Below, one piece after another: positions 29,335 through 38,696 of a DNA stretch of 64,000 nt. Within the stretch, counting starts at the first letter, position 1. Every line of letters starts with the position of its first letter. The notes beneath the pieces were generated by a model. It was not told the DNA's origin. It was given only the letters and a program-made list of their open reading frames with translations, and did no database searches. Position numbers and translations under genes: made by a program. This DNA is from Paenibacillus silvisoli (lineage in GTDB: Bacteria > Bacillota > Bacilli > Paenibacillales > Paenibacillaceae): positions 1,455,001 through 1,519,000 of the forward strand of contig NZ_CP133017.1 of NCBI RefSeq assembly GCF_030866765.1, in the 5' to 3' direction.

Positions 29335-29748
29335 ATGAACAGACGCAAGGAATTGCAAAATGAGTACGGCATGAAGCAGCGCGCGATGGGCGTGTTTCAA
29401 ATCGTCAACGACCGCAACGGGAAGAGGTATGTCGCGTCTTCGCCGACGCTGGATTCGGCCTGGCAGCGGGAGAAATTTATGCTCGACATGGGCAGTCATA
29501 TCAATTCCGCGCTGCAGCAAGCGTACAAGGCGCAAGCCGGGGCTGATTTTCGCTATGAAGAGCTGGAGAAATTGAAGCTCGGCGAGGAAGTCCGCAACGA
29601 TTACAAGGATTCGATGATTCCGGGCACGAACGTGCTAAACCGGAGCGTCGTGCAATCGTACAGAGACGAGCTAAAGAAGCTCGAGCAGAAATGGCTGAAC
29701 GAGCTTCAGCCATATGAGCCGAACGGGTATAACCGTCCGCCTAAATAG
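29335..29748 (+). CDS. GIY-YIG nuclease family small protein
   Basis: 137 aa. MGVFQIVNDRNGKRYVASSP matches the divergent GIY-YIG family often found next to DUF2087 regulators, with the later ELKKLEQKWLNELQPYEPNGYN tail. The GIY and YIG elements are degraded (GVF, RYVAS), so nuclease activity is doubtful. AGGGAGGTG lies just upstream. It lies 37 bases after the regulator and 26 before the MFS gene. Confidence 0.8.
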   Translation: MNRRKELQNEYGMKQRAMGVFQIVNDRNGKRYVASSPTLDSAWQREKFMLDMGSHINSALQQAYKAQAGADFRYEELEKLKLGEEVRNDYKDSMIPGTNVLNRSVVQSYRDELKKLEQKWLNELQPYEPNGYNRPPK

Positions 29749-29774
29749 AACAAGATATAAAGGGAGTATGAACA

Positions 29775-31043
29775 ATGTCTAGCAATCAAGCGGCGGCGCC
29801 AGGGATCCAACAACCTACGCTGCTGCGCAACCGTTTTTTTCAAACGATCGTCATGTCGAATGTTTTGCTGCAAATCGGCATTTGGGTGCGGAACTTCGCC
29901 ATCCTGCTTTATGTAACGGAACAGACGAACAATGATCCGATCGCCGTCTCGCTGATCTCCGTGGCCGAATTTTCGCCGATCTTCCTCTTCGCCTTTATCG
30001 GCGGCACGTTTGCGGACCGTTGGAAGCCGAAGCGCACGATGATTTGGTGCGATTTTCTGTCTGCCGCCTCCGTCGTCATCGTGCTCGCAGCGCTTATCTA
30101 TGAATCGTGGGCCGCCGTTTATTTTGCCACCTTCGTATCGGCTATCTTATCCCAATTCTCGGCCCCTTCATCGATGAAGCTGTTTAAGCAGCACGTGCCG
30201 CAGGAGCAGCTGCAAGGCGCGATGGGCGTTTTCCAAACGCTGATGGCGCTCTTCATGGTCGCTGGCCCGTCCATCGGCACGATTGTGTATCAAAACTTCG
30301 GCATTCATGTGTCGATCGCCATTATGGGCGTTGCAAGCTTACTGTCGGCGATCGTGCTGTTCCGTATTCCGAAGGATGAAGCTGCCGCGGATCAAGCGGA
30401 CGCGAAGCCGCAAACGACCGTCATGACCGAAATGGTCGAGGGCTTGCGTTATGTGTGGCGCAGCCGCGTGCTGCGCACGATGTGCATCACGTTCGCGCTG
30501 GCGGGACTTTCCGGCGGAATCGCGCATGTGATGGGGCTGTTCGTCGTCACGGAACGGCTCGGCAAACCGAAAGAGTTCCTGCAATTCATGCTCATGATGA
30601 GCGGCTTCGGCATGCTGGTCGGCGGCGCGGCTGTCGCGGTATTGGCGAAGAAGATGGCGCCGGTCAAAATGCTGTCGCTCGCGCTCGGCATCTGCGCCGT
30701 TGGCACGCTGGGCGTCGGCTACTCGACGAACGTGCCGTTTACGCTCGTCCTGCAGTTTATGATGGGCATGATTTTCCCGATGATTCACATTTCGATCAAT
30801 ACGATCATGCTGAAATGGTCGGACGCCGCGTTTATCGGCCGCGTCAGCGGTACGCTGGGGCCGATGTACATGGGCGCGATGGTCGTCATGATGGCCGTAA
30901 CCGGCCCGCTCAAAACCGTGCTTCCGTTGACCGTGATCTACACGATCTCCGCTCTATTGATGGTCGCCGGGACGCTGTCGCTCTTCCCGCTGTTCAAGCA
31001 AAAAGCGCCGGAGCAGGCGCAGCCAGCAGGCTTGTCCGCCTAA
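29775..31043 (+). CDS. MFS transporter (MFS_3/enterobactin-exporter-like)
   Basis: 422 aa with about 12 TM helices. The loop 2-3 motif FIGGTFADRWKPKRTMIWCD is the MFS signature A; helices 4-5 read FATFVSAILSQFSAPSSMKL as in MFS_3 multidrug or siderophore exporters. AAAGGGAG precedes the ATG. Third gene after the DUF2087 regulator, which may control it. Substrate unknown. Confidence 0.9.
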   Translation: MSSNQAAAPGIQQPTLLRNRFFQTIVMSNVLLQIGIWVRNFAILLYVTEQTNNDPIAVSLISVAEFSPIFLFAFIGGTFADRWKPKRTMIWCDFLSAASVVIVLAALIYESWAAVYFATFVSAILSQFSAPSSMKLFKQHVPQEQLQGAMGVFQTLMALFMVAGPSIGTIVYQNFGIHVSIAIMGVASLLSAIVLFRIPKDEAAADQADAKPQTTVMTEMVEGLRYVWRSRVLRTMCITFALAGLSGGIAHVMGLFVVTERLGKPKEFLQFMLMMSGFGMLVGGAAVAVLAKKMAPVKMLSLALGICAVGTLGVGYSTNVPFTLVLQFMMGMIFPMIHISINTIMLKWSDAAFIGRVSGTLGPMYMGAMVVMMAVTGPLKTVLPLTVIYTISALLMVAGTLSLFPLFKQKAPEQAQPAGLSA

Positions 31044-31061
31044 AAGTCGGAAAAATACCTG

Positions 31062-31090
31062 TTGACATGAATAAGGTCAGCAGGTATTAT
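31062..31090 (+). promoter_or_regulatory. Promoter of second sulfur operon
   Basis: Perfect TTGACA (31062-31067), 17-base spacer, TATTAT (31085-31090), just after the MFS gene. It is followed by an AT-rich tract (31091-31131) where a repressor such as CymR could bind; I cannot verify a site. Confidence 0.75.
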
Positions 31091-31137
31091 CAGGATTAAA
31101 TCATAGTAAATCGATAGGAAAATAATATTTTGAATCC

Positions 31138-31193
31138 ACCGGATTACCGGAGAGGGACTCGTTCATCGCAGGATGAATGCGTCTCTTTTTTTT
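31138..31193 (+). promoter_or_regulatory. Leader with ACCGGA-TTA-CCGGAG motif and attenuator-like terminator
   Basis: ACCGGATTACCGGAG (31138-31152) runs into the stem AGAGGGACTCGTTCATC (31151-31167) with GATGAATGCGTCTCT (31172-31186) and a T-run. It lies after the promoter and 49 bases before the first gene, so read-through must be regulated. The same motif is in the ssu leader. Confidence 0.65.
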
Positions 31194-31242
31194 ATCACTT
31201 TTTGCTGTGATTGCGAATCCCAATCGAGGTGGAGGAACGTCC

Positions 31243-32331
31243 ATGAAACAGCGCATCATTCGAAAAACCGCATTATCCGCTTTTACGCTGCTGATCGCAT
31301 CGTCCGCCGTGTTGACGGGCTGCAACGAGAAGCCGTCCGCAGCTTCGGGAGGCGAATCCGCTTCCGGCGAGCTTGAAGTGAAAGAGCTTCGGTATCAGGG
31401 CTCCGTCGGCGCCGTGACCTTTCCCGAGCTGGCGGAGGATCTCGGTTATCTTGCGCCGCTGAAGCTGAAATACATCGGCAATACGATTAGCGGCCCGCAG
31501 GATATTCAAGCCGTCGTCACCGGCGACACCGATTTCGGCGGCGCGTTCAACGGTGCCATCGTGAAGCTGCTCGCAGCCAAGGCGCCGATCAAATCCGTTA
31601 TTTCGTATTACGGCGTCGATGACGACACATGGACCGGTTATTACGTGCTGGACGGCAGTCCGATTAAGTCAGCCAAAGATTTGATCGGGAAAAAAATCGC
31701 CGTCAACACGCTGGGCGCCCATCATGAATTCGTCATTAAAGAATATTTGCACCGGGCCGGGCTGACGCCGGACGAAATCAAGCAGGTGACTTTGGTTGTC
31801 GTGCCGCCGGTCACGACGGAGCAGACGCTTCGCGCGAACCAGATCGATGTGGCTGCGTTGGGCGGCGTGCTGCGGGATAAAGCCGAGGAACGGGGCGGCA
31901 TTCATCCTCTTTTCAAGGATAAAGACTTATTCGGCACGTTCAGCGCGGGCAGCTATGTGCTGACGAACAAGTTCATAACGAACAATCCGAACGCGGCCAA
32001 GAAGTTCGTGGAAGCGACGGCGAAAGCGATCGAGTGGGCGCGGACGACGCCGAGGGAAGAAGTCATCGCCAAGTTCCAATCCATCGTCGAGAAACGCGGC
32101 CGTAAGGAAGACGGCGCGGCGCTGAAGTTTTGGAAGAGCACCGGCGTCGCGGGCAAAGGCGGGCTTATCGCCGATCAGGAGTTCGAGACGTGGATCCAGT
32201 GGCTGGTGAAGGAAGGGAATTTGAAGGACGGGGAGCTTCTGGCGAAGGACCTCTTTACGAACAATTTCAACCCGTTTGCGTCGGATGAAGCCAAAGCCAC
32301 GCCGCTGACGCGAAATAAGAAAGGAGCATGA
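31243..32331 (+). CDS. ABC transporter substrate-binding lipoprotein, SsuA/NMT1 family
   Basis: 362 aa. Lipobox VLTGC after a 22-residue signal; then LRYQGSVGAVTFPELAEDLGYL, IGNTISGPQDIQAVVTGDTDFGGAF and DLIGKKIAVNTLGAHHEF, typical of the NrtA/SsuA/TauA group. It binds an organosulfur compound, probably an aryl- or alkyl-sulfonate given the monooxygenase and dioxygenase downstream. The ATG at 31243 has GGTGGAGG upstream; the in-frame extension to 31177 lies in the terminator. Confidence 0.9.
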   Translation: MKQRIIRKTALSAFTLLIASSAVLTGCNEKPSAASGGESASGELEVKELRYQGSVGAVTFPELAEDLGYLAPLKLKYIGNTISGPQDIQAVVTGDTDFGGAFNGAIVKLLAAKAPIKSVISYYGVDDDTWTGYYVLDGSPIKSAKDLIGKKIAVNTLGAHHEFVIKEYLHRAGLTPDEIKQVTLVVVPPVTTEQTLRANQIDVAALGGVLRDKAEERGGIHPLFKDKDLFGTFSAGSYVLTNKFITNNPNAAKKFVEATAKAIEWARTTPREEVIAKFQSIVEKRGRKEDGAALKFWKSTGVAGKGGLIADQEFETWIQWLVKEGNLKDGELLAKDLFTNNFNPFASDEAKATPLTRNKKGA

Positions 32332-32333
32332 AG

Positions 32334-33215
32334 ATGACTACGGCCAAAATCACCCTCCAGAACGTTCGCAAGTCGTTTCGCATTCAGCGCAATCTGACTC
32401 ATCTAAAAGAAGAGCTGCAGCCGGTATCGGCTCTGCAGGACATCAGTTTAGAGGTTCGGCAGGGCGAGTTCATGGTCATTGTCGGCCCGAGCGGCTGCGG
32501 CAAGTCCACGCTGCTTGACCTGCTCGCAGGCTTGACCAAGCCAAACGGCGGGCAAATTCTGCAAGATGGCAAGCCGATCGCGAAGCCTTCGCTGGATCGC
32601 GGCATCGTATTTCAGCAGTATGCGCTGTTCCCTTGGAAGACGGCGCTCGCCAATGTCGAGTTTGGCCTTGAAACGAAAGGCGTGCCGCGCAAGGAACGGC
32701 AGGAAATCGCTCGCAAGTACATTCATCTCGTCGGGCTCGCCGGGTTCGAAAATCGGTATCCGCACGAGCTCTCCGGCGGCATGAAGCAGCGCATTGCGAT
32801 TGCGCGCAGTCTGGCGTATAACCCCGACGTGCTGCTGATGGATGAACCGTTCGCGGCGCTCGACGCGCAGACGCGCGAGACGCTTCAGGCGGAGCTGCTG
32901 CGCATCTGGGAAGCGACGAAGAAGACGATTATTTTCATCACGCACGGCATTGAGGAAGCGGTGTATCTCGGGCAGCGGGTGGCGGTCATGACATCGAGGC
33001 CCGGCAGAATCAAGCGGATTATCGACATCCCGTTCGAGTCCCGCACAACCGAAGAGGATCTAAGGTCACATCCCGAGTTCGTGCGCATCCGTCATCAAAT
33101 CTGGGATCTGCTGAAGGACGAAGTGTCCCGTGCCCAGGAGCAGGAGAAGAGCAAGAGCTTAGGCGCGGGCGGCGGTAAAAAATCATCCGGAAAAGGAGTG
33201 GCTGTCGATGGCTAA
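32334..33215 (+). CDS. ABC transporter ATPase, SsuB/TauB type
   Basis: 293 aa. Walker A GPSGCGKST, Q-loop IVFQQYALFPW, signature LSGGMKQRIAIARSL, Walker B VLLMDEPFAALDA, switch ITHGIEEA. An extra roughly 15-residue insert (RIQRNLTHLKEELQPV) sits before the first core strand. The ATG at 32334 is chosen over 32328 because AAGGAG is 7 bases away; the frame overlaps the previous stop region. Confidence 0.92.
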   Translation: MTTAKITLQNVRKSFRIQRNLTHLKEELQPVSALQDISLEVRQGEFMVIVGPSGCGKSTLLDLLAGLTKPNGGQILQDGKPIAKPSLDRGIVFQQYALFPWKTALANVEFGLETKGVPRKERQEIARKYIHLVGLAGFENRYPHELSGGMKQRIAIARSLAYNPDVLLMDEPFAALDAQTRETLQAELLRIWEATKKTIIFITHGIEEAVYLGQRVAVMTSRPGRIKRIIDIPFESRTTEEDLRSHPEFVRIRHQIWDLLKDEVSRAQEQEKSKSLGAGGGKKSSGKGVAVDG

Positions 33216-34071
33216 CGCAGCTTCAAGGGTCGGAGAATTGACGGCGGAGGTGGGCTACAAGAGCGTGAGCGGGAAGAGAGCCGGCCGAGATATCCTTCGC
33301 GCTGCTGCCGCACAGGTGAGCAAAGGGTTCCGCAATCTCGTTGTCATTGCCGCGTTTCTAGCTTTATGGGAAATCGCTCCGCGGACAGGGATCGTGGACG
33401 GCACCTTTTTCCCGCCATTGTCAACGGTGCTGGACGCGTGGTGGCAGCTGCTGCTTTCCGGCGATTTGGCCGCCCACACGGAAGCAAGCTTGACGCGATC
33501 GCTCGGCGGATTTCTGCTTGCGCTGTTCATCAGCGTACCGATCGGTTTGGCGATCGGCTGGTGGAAGCCGGTTGCCGCTTATCTCAGCCCGCTGCTCGAG
33601 GTGATGAGAAACACGGCGCCGCTGGCCATTCTCCCTGTCTTTATTTTGCTGCTCGGGCTTGGGGAAACGTCGAAAATTTCGATCGTTTTCTACGCTTGCT
33701 TCTTTCCTTTACTGCTCAACACGATCAGCGGCGTGAAGAACGTCGATCCGCTGCTGATCAAATCGGCCAAGTCGATGGGGCTATCCTCGATCGCGCTGTT
33801 TCGCAAAGTGATCGTTCCGGCTGCGGTGCCTACGATTTTCATCGGGATTCGGCAGTCCGGGGCCGCTTCGATCCTCGTTCTTGTGGCCGCGGAGATGGTG
33901 GGGGCGAAATCGGGCCTCGGCTACCTCATTCAATACACGCAATTCAGCTTTCAAATTCCGGAAATGTACGCGGGCATTATTACGATTTCCGTCATCGGTT
34001 TGATCCTCAATTACGCAATCCTGTACATCGAGCGAAAATTAACCGCCTGGAAACAGAACTACGGCGAATAA
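33208..34071 (+). CDS. ABC transporter permease, SsuC/TauC type
   Basis: 287 aa, about six TM helices, BPD_transp_1 core with coupling loop PLLIKSAKSMGLSSIALFRKVI. It starts 8 bases inside the ATPase gene, with AAAAGGAG upstream. Completes the importer with 31243 and 32334. Confidence 0.92.
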   Translation: MANAASRVGELTAEVGYKSVSGKRAGRDILRAAAAQVSKGFRNLVVIAAFLALWEIAPRTGIVDGTFFPPLSTVLDAWWQLLLSGDLAAHTEASLTRSLGGFLLALFISVPIGLAIGWWKPVAAYLSPLLEVMRNTAPLAILPVFILLLGLGETSKISIVFYACFFPLLLNTISGVKNVDPLLIKSAKSMGLSSIALFRKVIVPAAVPTIFIGIRQSGAASILVLVAAEMVGAKSGLGYLIQYTQFSFQIPEMYAGIITISVIGLILNYAILYIERKLTAWKQNYGE

Positions 34072-34091
34072 AGAGAGGCGCGTGATCCGAT

Positions 34092-35444
34092 ATGAGCAAG
34101 CGGAAGCAGCAGATGCATTTGAATGTTTTCATTATGAACGCCGGTCATCATGAGGCGGCATGGCGGCATCCCGGGACGGAGCCGGAGCGCATTACGGATC
34201 TTTCTTATTTTCAAAAGATCGCCCGCATCGCGGAGGAAGCGAAGTTCGATTCGCTCTTTCTGGCGGACGGGTTGGCGGTGGGCAACAACATTAAGCATGG
34301 CGCCTTTGTCGGATTGGAACCGTTCACGCTGCTGTCCGCGCTCGCTTCCGTGACCGAGCATATCGGGCTGATCGGCACCGTGTCGACGACGTACAACGAG
34401 CCGTTTCATGTCGCGCGCAAATTTGCTTCTTTGGATCATATCAGCAAAGGACGCGCCGGCTGGAACATCGTGACGTCGGGCAGTCCGTTCGAAGCCGGCA
34501 ATTTCAGCCGCGGAGCTCATTTGGAGCATCATCGCCGCTATGAGCGGGCAAAGGAATTTTTGGAAGTGGCGACCGGTCTGTGGGACAGCTGGGAGGATGA
34601 CGCGATCGTCATCGACCGCGATGCGGGGGTATTCGCTCAGACGGAGAAAGTGCGGGCAATCCATCATGCAGGCGACGCGTTCCAGGTACGCGGTCCGCTC
34701 AACATTCCGCGTTCGCCGCAAGGATATCCCGTCCTGGTGCAGGCCGGTTCATCCGAGGATGGCAAGGAGTTCGCGGCGCGGTATGCCGAGGCGATCTTCA
34801 CCGCCCAGCAGACGCTTGCGGATGCGCAGCAGTTTTACGGCGACGTGAAAGCTAGAGCGGCCAGATATGGCCGGAATCCCGATCAGCTGAAAATATTGCC
34901 CGGCATTTGCGCGGTTATCGGCGCTACGGAAGCCGAAGCGAAGGAGAAGGAGCAGCAGCTCAATGAGCTGACGGTTCCGGAGTATGGCTTGAACCAGCTG
35001 TCCAACATGCTAGGCGTTGATTTGTTCACGTATCCGCTCGACGGGTCGCTTCCTGAATTGCCGAGCGTCAGCGATATTAACGGCAACAAGAGCCGGTTTC
35101 AGCTCGTGGCGGATCTTGCGAGCCGCGAGCGGTTGACCATTCGCCAGCTCATTCACCGTCTGGCAGGCGGACGCGGGCACCGTGTGTTTGCGGGCACGGC
35201 GATTCAGGTTGCGGATCAGCTGGAGGAATGGTTCACGCAGGGAGGGAGCGACGGCTTCAATGTGATGCCGCCGTACTTGCCGGCCGGACTCGAGGAATTT
35301 GCTGCGCAGGTGGTGCCGGAGCTGCAGCGAAGAGGCTTGTTCCGCACCATCTATCAGGGCCGCACCCTGCGGGAGCACTACGGGCTTCAACGGCCGGCGA
35401 ACAGGTTCGCTTCTTCGGAGGCGCCGCTGTCGGCAAGCAACTAA
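34092..35444 (+). CDS. LLM-class flavin monooxygenase, NtaA/SnaA/DszA family
   Basis: 450 aa flavin-dependent barrel. MHLNVFIMNAGHHEAAWRHP, RIAEEAKFDSLFLADGLAVG, HVARKFASLDHISKGRAGWNIVTS and ANFSRG-type stretches match the NtaA/SnaA/DszA family, which oxidises sulfones, sulfonates and aminopolycarboxylates with external FMNH2. In this operon it probably desulfonates the imported compound. No flavin reductase is encoded nearby. Confidence 0.92.
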   Translation: MSKRKQQMHLNVFIMNAGHHEAAWRHPGTEPERITDLSYFQKIARIAEEAKFDSLFLADGLAVGNNIKHGAFVGLEPFTLLSALASVTEHIGLIGTVSTTYNEPFHVARKFASLDHISKGRAGWNIVTSGSPFEAGNFSRGAHLEHHRRYERAKEFLEVATGLWDSWEDDAIVIDRDAGVFAQTEKVRAIHHAGDAFQVRGPLNIPRSPQGYPVLVQAGSSEDGKEFAARYAEAIFTAQQTLADAQQFYGDVKARAARYGRNPDQLKILPGICAVIGATEAEAKEKEQQLNELTVPEYGLNQLSNMLGVDLFTYPLDGSLPELPSVSDINGNKSRFQLVADLASRERLTIRQLIHRLAGGRGHRVFAGTAIQVADQLEEWFTQGGSDGFNVMPPYLPAGLEEFAAQVVPELQRRGLFRTIYQGRTLREHYGLQRPANRFASSEAPLSASN

Positions 35445-35505
35445 CCAGCGTACATCATAGCTTCTGCATTCAAATAAATATTTTTATATCCGAGGAGGAA
35501 GTAAC

Positions 35506-36438
35506 ATGAGCCAAGTGAACCAAAATGAAGCGGTTGAAATCCAGGTGCGTCCCGTTGCCGGCAGAATCGGCGCGGAAATTAGAGGCGTCGCGTTATCTCC
35601 TCAGCTGGATGGGGAGACGCTCGGATTCATCCGACAGGCGCTGCTTAAGCATAAGGTCATCTTCTTCCGCGGGCAGTCGCAGCTGGATGACGCGGGCCAA
35701 GAAGCCTTCGCCAAGCTGCTGGGCAGCCCCGTCGCTCACCCGACCGTGCCGATCAAGCAAGGCACCGAGTACGTGCTGGAGCTGAATTCCGCGCATGGCG
35801 GGCGTGCCGATTCGTGGCATACGGACGTGACGTTCGTGGACGCTTATCCGCAAGCTTCGATATTGCGTGCGGTCGTCGTGCCGGAAGCAGGCGGCGATAC
35901 GGTATGGGCGAATACGGCAGCCGCGTACGACAACTTGCCGGAGCATTTGCAGAAGCTCGTTGACGGGCTGTGGGCGGTGCACTCGAATGAGTACGACTAT
36001 GCGGCCTACCGCAATAAGGTCGATGCCGCTCAGCTTGCGAAGCATCGCGAAGTGTTCGTGTCGACCTTATATGAGACGGAGCATCCGCTCGTTCGCGTGC
36101 ACCCGGAGTCAGGGGAGCGAACGCTCGTGCTCGGCCATTTCGTCAAGCGGATTCTCGGCTTGTCGTCGGCGGATTCGGCACAGCTGTTCGCGCTGCTGCA
36201 AAATCATATTACGCGGCTGGAAAATACGGTCCGCTGGCGCTGGGAAGCGGGCGATGTCGTCATCTGGGATAACCGGGCGACCCAGCATTATGCGGTCAAC
36301 GATTATGGCGACCGGCACCGCGTCGTACGCCGGGTTACGATTGACGGCGACGTGCCGGTCAGCATCGACGGGCGCCGCAGCGTAACCCGCACGAAGGTTC
36401 CGACTGTGCCGCACGGCGGCGGCACGGCGACGGCTTAA
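35506..36438 (+). CDS. TauD/TfdA-family 2-oxoglutarate dioxygenase
   Basis: 310 aa. Iron ligands H105 and D107 in WHTDVTFVDAYP and distal H261 in NRATQHYAVNDYG, then the 2-oxoglutarate Arg in RHRVVRR. It acts like TauD or alkylsulfatase AtsK, releasing sulfite or sulfate from taurine-, sulfonate- or sulfate-ester-type substrates; the exact substrate is open. AGGAGG is upstream. Last gene of the operon, ending in a bidirectional terminator. Confidence 0.92.
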   Translation: MSQVNQNEAVEIQVRPVAGRIGAEIRGVALSPQLDGETLGFIRQALLKHKVIFFRGQSQLDDAGQEAFAKLLGSPVAHPTVPIKQGTEYVLELNSAHGGRADSWHTDVTFVDAYPQASILRAVVVPEAGGDTVWANTAAAYDNLPEHLQKLVDGLWAVHSNEYDYAAYRNKVDAAQLAKHREVFVSTLYETEHPLVRVHPESGERTLVLGHFVKRILGLSSADSAQLFALLQNHITRLENTVRWRWEAGDVVIWDNRATQHYAVNDYGDRHRVVRRVTIDGDVPVSIDGRRSVTRTKVPTVPHGGGTATA

Positions 36439-36444
36439 AACGAA

Positions 36445-36489
36445 AAAGGCCGCTTCAACGTCATGTATAGCGACGTTGAGGCGGCCTTT
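36445..36489. terminator. Bidirectional terminator between converging genes
   Basis: AAAGGCCGCTTCAACGTC pairs with GACGTTGAGGCGGCCTTT; A-rich on one side and T-rich on the other, serving both the dioxygenase gene and the minus-strand gene at 36492. Confidence 0.9.
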
Positions 36490-36491
36490 CA

Positions 36492-37769
36492 TTATTGCAG
36501 CTCGATCGTTTTCCCGACTGCGCTCATCGTTTGATCGCCCATGAGGCCGAGACGCCAGAAGGCGACGCCTTTGAGGTCATACCGCTTGGCTAAGCCGATC
36601 GGCCCAGCTACCGACTTCGCGTCCTCGCTGCCCATCGAAATGCCGAGCACGAGCTTGGATTTCGGCACCGCTTTGAGCGCCAGCTGGATCGCGTCGTTGA
36701 TTTTGCCCAGAGGCTCAGGTCCGTTCTCGTACGAGTACTCGTAGGCCATGATAATAATTTCGTCTGCATACGCGGCCAAATCCTTATAATCATATCCGCG
36801 GTACGAGCTGTTGAGCGGATGAAGCGCGAGCGTCAAAGACAGCTTCGCGGCCGCGGCGCTTTCATCGAGCTTCTTGACGAAGGCCGTGTACGATTGCTGA
36901 ATGGCAGGCAAATCGCCGGCTAGGCCCAGACCTTCGAAGTCGAGCGTGATCCCACTGAAGTGATTATCCGAAGCAAGCGAAACGAGCTGGCTGATGAAAT
37001 TGTCTTGCAGCGTCTTGTCCTGGAGCAGCTTCGTCAGCTCGCCATTGCCGTCCATCGCAACGGCCATCAGCTTCGGCTTGCCGCCGGCATCGGCCGCGCC
37101 TTGCACGATGGATTCCGGCGTTACGCTGCCCGCCGCTTCCGGCCAGAAGAAATCTTTGCCGTCCAGGGTCAGCTGGCCGTTAGAATCGAGCCGCGTCCAT
37201 CCGAACGAGACGGAGTTGAACTTCTGCACCAGATCGACTTCTTTAAAGGAGGAGATCGCGTAAAAGGCTTCCGTATGCAGCTTCTCTTTCGGAGACGTAA
37301 TCGAGACTGTTTGCGTTGGACCGTTCCAGCCTACAATGGCCCCGAATTGAGCGCTGAAGAAGCTCAGCGGCACGAAGATGGAGCCGCTTCTCGCCAGCGG
37401 GGCTACGCGCAGAAGCTGCGGTTGACCGTTCACGGTCGCTTTTTTGCTGTTCTTATAGAGAATGACCGTTTTGGCGGCGCCATCGACCGCTTTCGTTGCC
37501 GTGACCGTCTGCGTTTTCTCCGACCAGACGACCCCGATGCCAAGCGCTTCGGCGATCGCGCGAAACGGTACCATCGTCGTGCCTTGCGTGACAAACGGTG
37601 CTGCCGGAAACGGAAGCGGGAAGCCGTCCAGCATAATCGTGACCGGCTTAGCGGCAGCTGCCGCAGCCGAGGCCGTTGACGCTGCCGCGGGGATGCCGGA
37701 GAGTCCGGAGTAAAGCAGAAGCGCGGCGGTGCCGGCTAGTAAGACCGTTTTTATTTTGGACCGTATCAT
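36492..37769 (-). CDS. Secreted GH18-like protein with copper-amine-oxidase-like N-terminal domain
   Basis: 425 aa. Sec signal peptide with A-x-A-type cleavage (PAAAST), then a copper_amine_oxidase N-like domain (about residues 45-150; VPFRAIAEALGIGVVWSEKTQTV), then a GH18 barrel. The catalytic Glu is E279 in GITLDFEGLG, the DxxDxDxE region reduced to LDFEG as in YaaH/YdhD-type spore or cell-wall enzymes. Likely binds or trims peptidoglycan or chitin-like polymers outside the cell. AAGGAG precedes the ATG. Monocistronic. Confidence 0.88.
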   Translation of the reverse strand: MIRSKIKTVLLAGTAALLLYSGLSGIPAAASTASAAAAAAKPVTIMLDGFPLPFPAAPFVTQGTTMVPFRAIAEALGIGVVWSEKTQTVTATKAVDGAAKTVILYKNSKKATVNGQPQLLRVAPLARSGSIFVPLSFFSAQFGAIVGWNGPTQTVSITSPKEKLHTEAFYAISSFKEVDLVQKFNSVSFGWTRLDSNGQLTLDGKDFFWPEAAGSVTPESIVQGAADAGGKPKLMAVAMDGNGELTKLLQDKTLQDNFISQLVSLASDNHFSGITLDFEGLGLAGDLPAIQQSYTAFVKKLDESAAAAKLSLTLALHPLNSSYRGYDYKDLAAYADEIIIMAYEYSYENGPEPLGKINDAIQLALKAVPKSKLVLGISMGSEDAKSVAGPIGLAKRYDLKGVAFWRLGLMGDQTMSAVGKTIELQ

Positions 37770-37909
37770 AGCTGGTTTCCAACTCCTTAAAACGTAATCG
37801 ATAATATCCGCAATCTACTATAACGCTTTAAGGTGTTAATAGGTTGCATGCCATTGTTGGCTGTCATGTATAATAATGGTGATTCGGCCAAAGGAAGGTG
37901 GATTGCTCG

Positions 37910-38626
37910 ATGACGCCTCACGAACTAGCGCCGTCGCACCAAGCGGGTATGGTTGCGATTTATGTGAGTTATGGACTTTTGATTCTAGCTGCTGTTCTAC
38001 TAGCGGTAACCGGTCGAAAACATAGGGAACCGGAGCAGCTGTACTTCTTGAAGCTTCTCGGCTATATGGTTCTATCGATTATTATGTTTCGGGTGAACGG
38101 CTGGGCGCTCCCGATCGGCCTGCTGCTCGCGTTCTTGATGCTGCGCCGGGCTGCCGTGAATCGGCGGATCAAAGGGACCGCGGTCCTGTTGGGAGCCATC
38201 TTCTTTCTATTCAGCTTGTATCCGCTGCAAGAACGAATCGACCGCCTGCTCGATCCTCCGCATAGGATGTCTACCTACTTGGACGACCGCATTCATTCCG
38301 GCGAGCGCGGATTTAATATGACGGTGCTGGATGATCAATATAAAATCCGCCTGTCGCTCAATGAGCAGAATGCCGACGCTGTCGCTCTATATGAGGCGCT
38401 TGCCGGATCGCGGACAATCGAAGCTGTGCCGGCCGGCTGGCAGGCTGCCGCTACGATCGAGCTGCGGCAGAATCATGCGCAGATCCGGTTTAACGAGCTG
38501 CAGTATCAGTTCGACCGGGAGGGCCGCTATTTGACGCTCTATAACGGGGCTGGGACCTACAGCTTTGAAAGCAGCGATGCTTTTCGGGCTATATTCCGGA
38601 AGCTGATTGTTTCGGAAGTTTCATAG
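37910..38626 (+). CDS. Membrane protein of an ECF sigma operon
   Basis: 238 aa. Three to four TM helices in the first 100 residues (MVAIYVSYGLLILAAVLLAV; YMVLSIIMFRV; GLLLAFLML; AVLLGAIFFLFSLY) followed by a roughly 130-residue soluble domain with alternating beta patterns (RGFNMTVLDDQYKIRLSLN). No known family. The ATG at 37910 has GGAAGGTGG about 8 bases upstream. A TATAAT at 37869-37874 may mark its promoter. It lies 70 bases upstream of the sigma factor gene and probably belongs to that system. Confidence 0.75.
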   Translation: MTPHELAPSHQAGMVAIYVSYGLLILAAVLLAVTGRKHREPEQLYFLKLLGYMVLSIIMFRVNGWALPIGLLLAFLMLRRAAVNRRIKGTAVLLGAIFFLFSLYPLQERIDRLLDPPHRMSTYLDDRIHSGERGFNMTVLDDQYKIRLSLNEQNADAVALYEALAGSRTIEAVPAGWQAAATIELRQNHAQIRFNELQYQFDREGRYLTLYNGAGTYSFESSDAFRAIFRKLIVSEVS

Positions 38627-38696
38627 ATTCGGAAAAATATTTAGCGGCAAGGGAACCTTCTTGTTCCTGCATCGTCTACTTGTCGAGGTGAATGAC

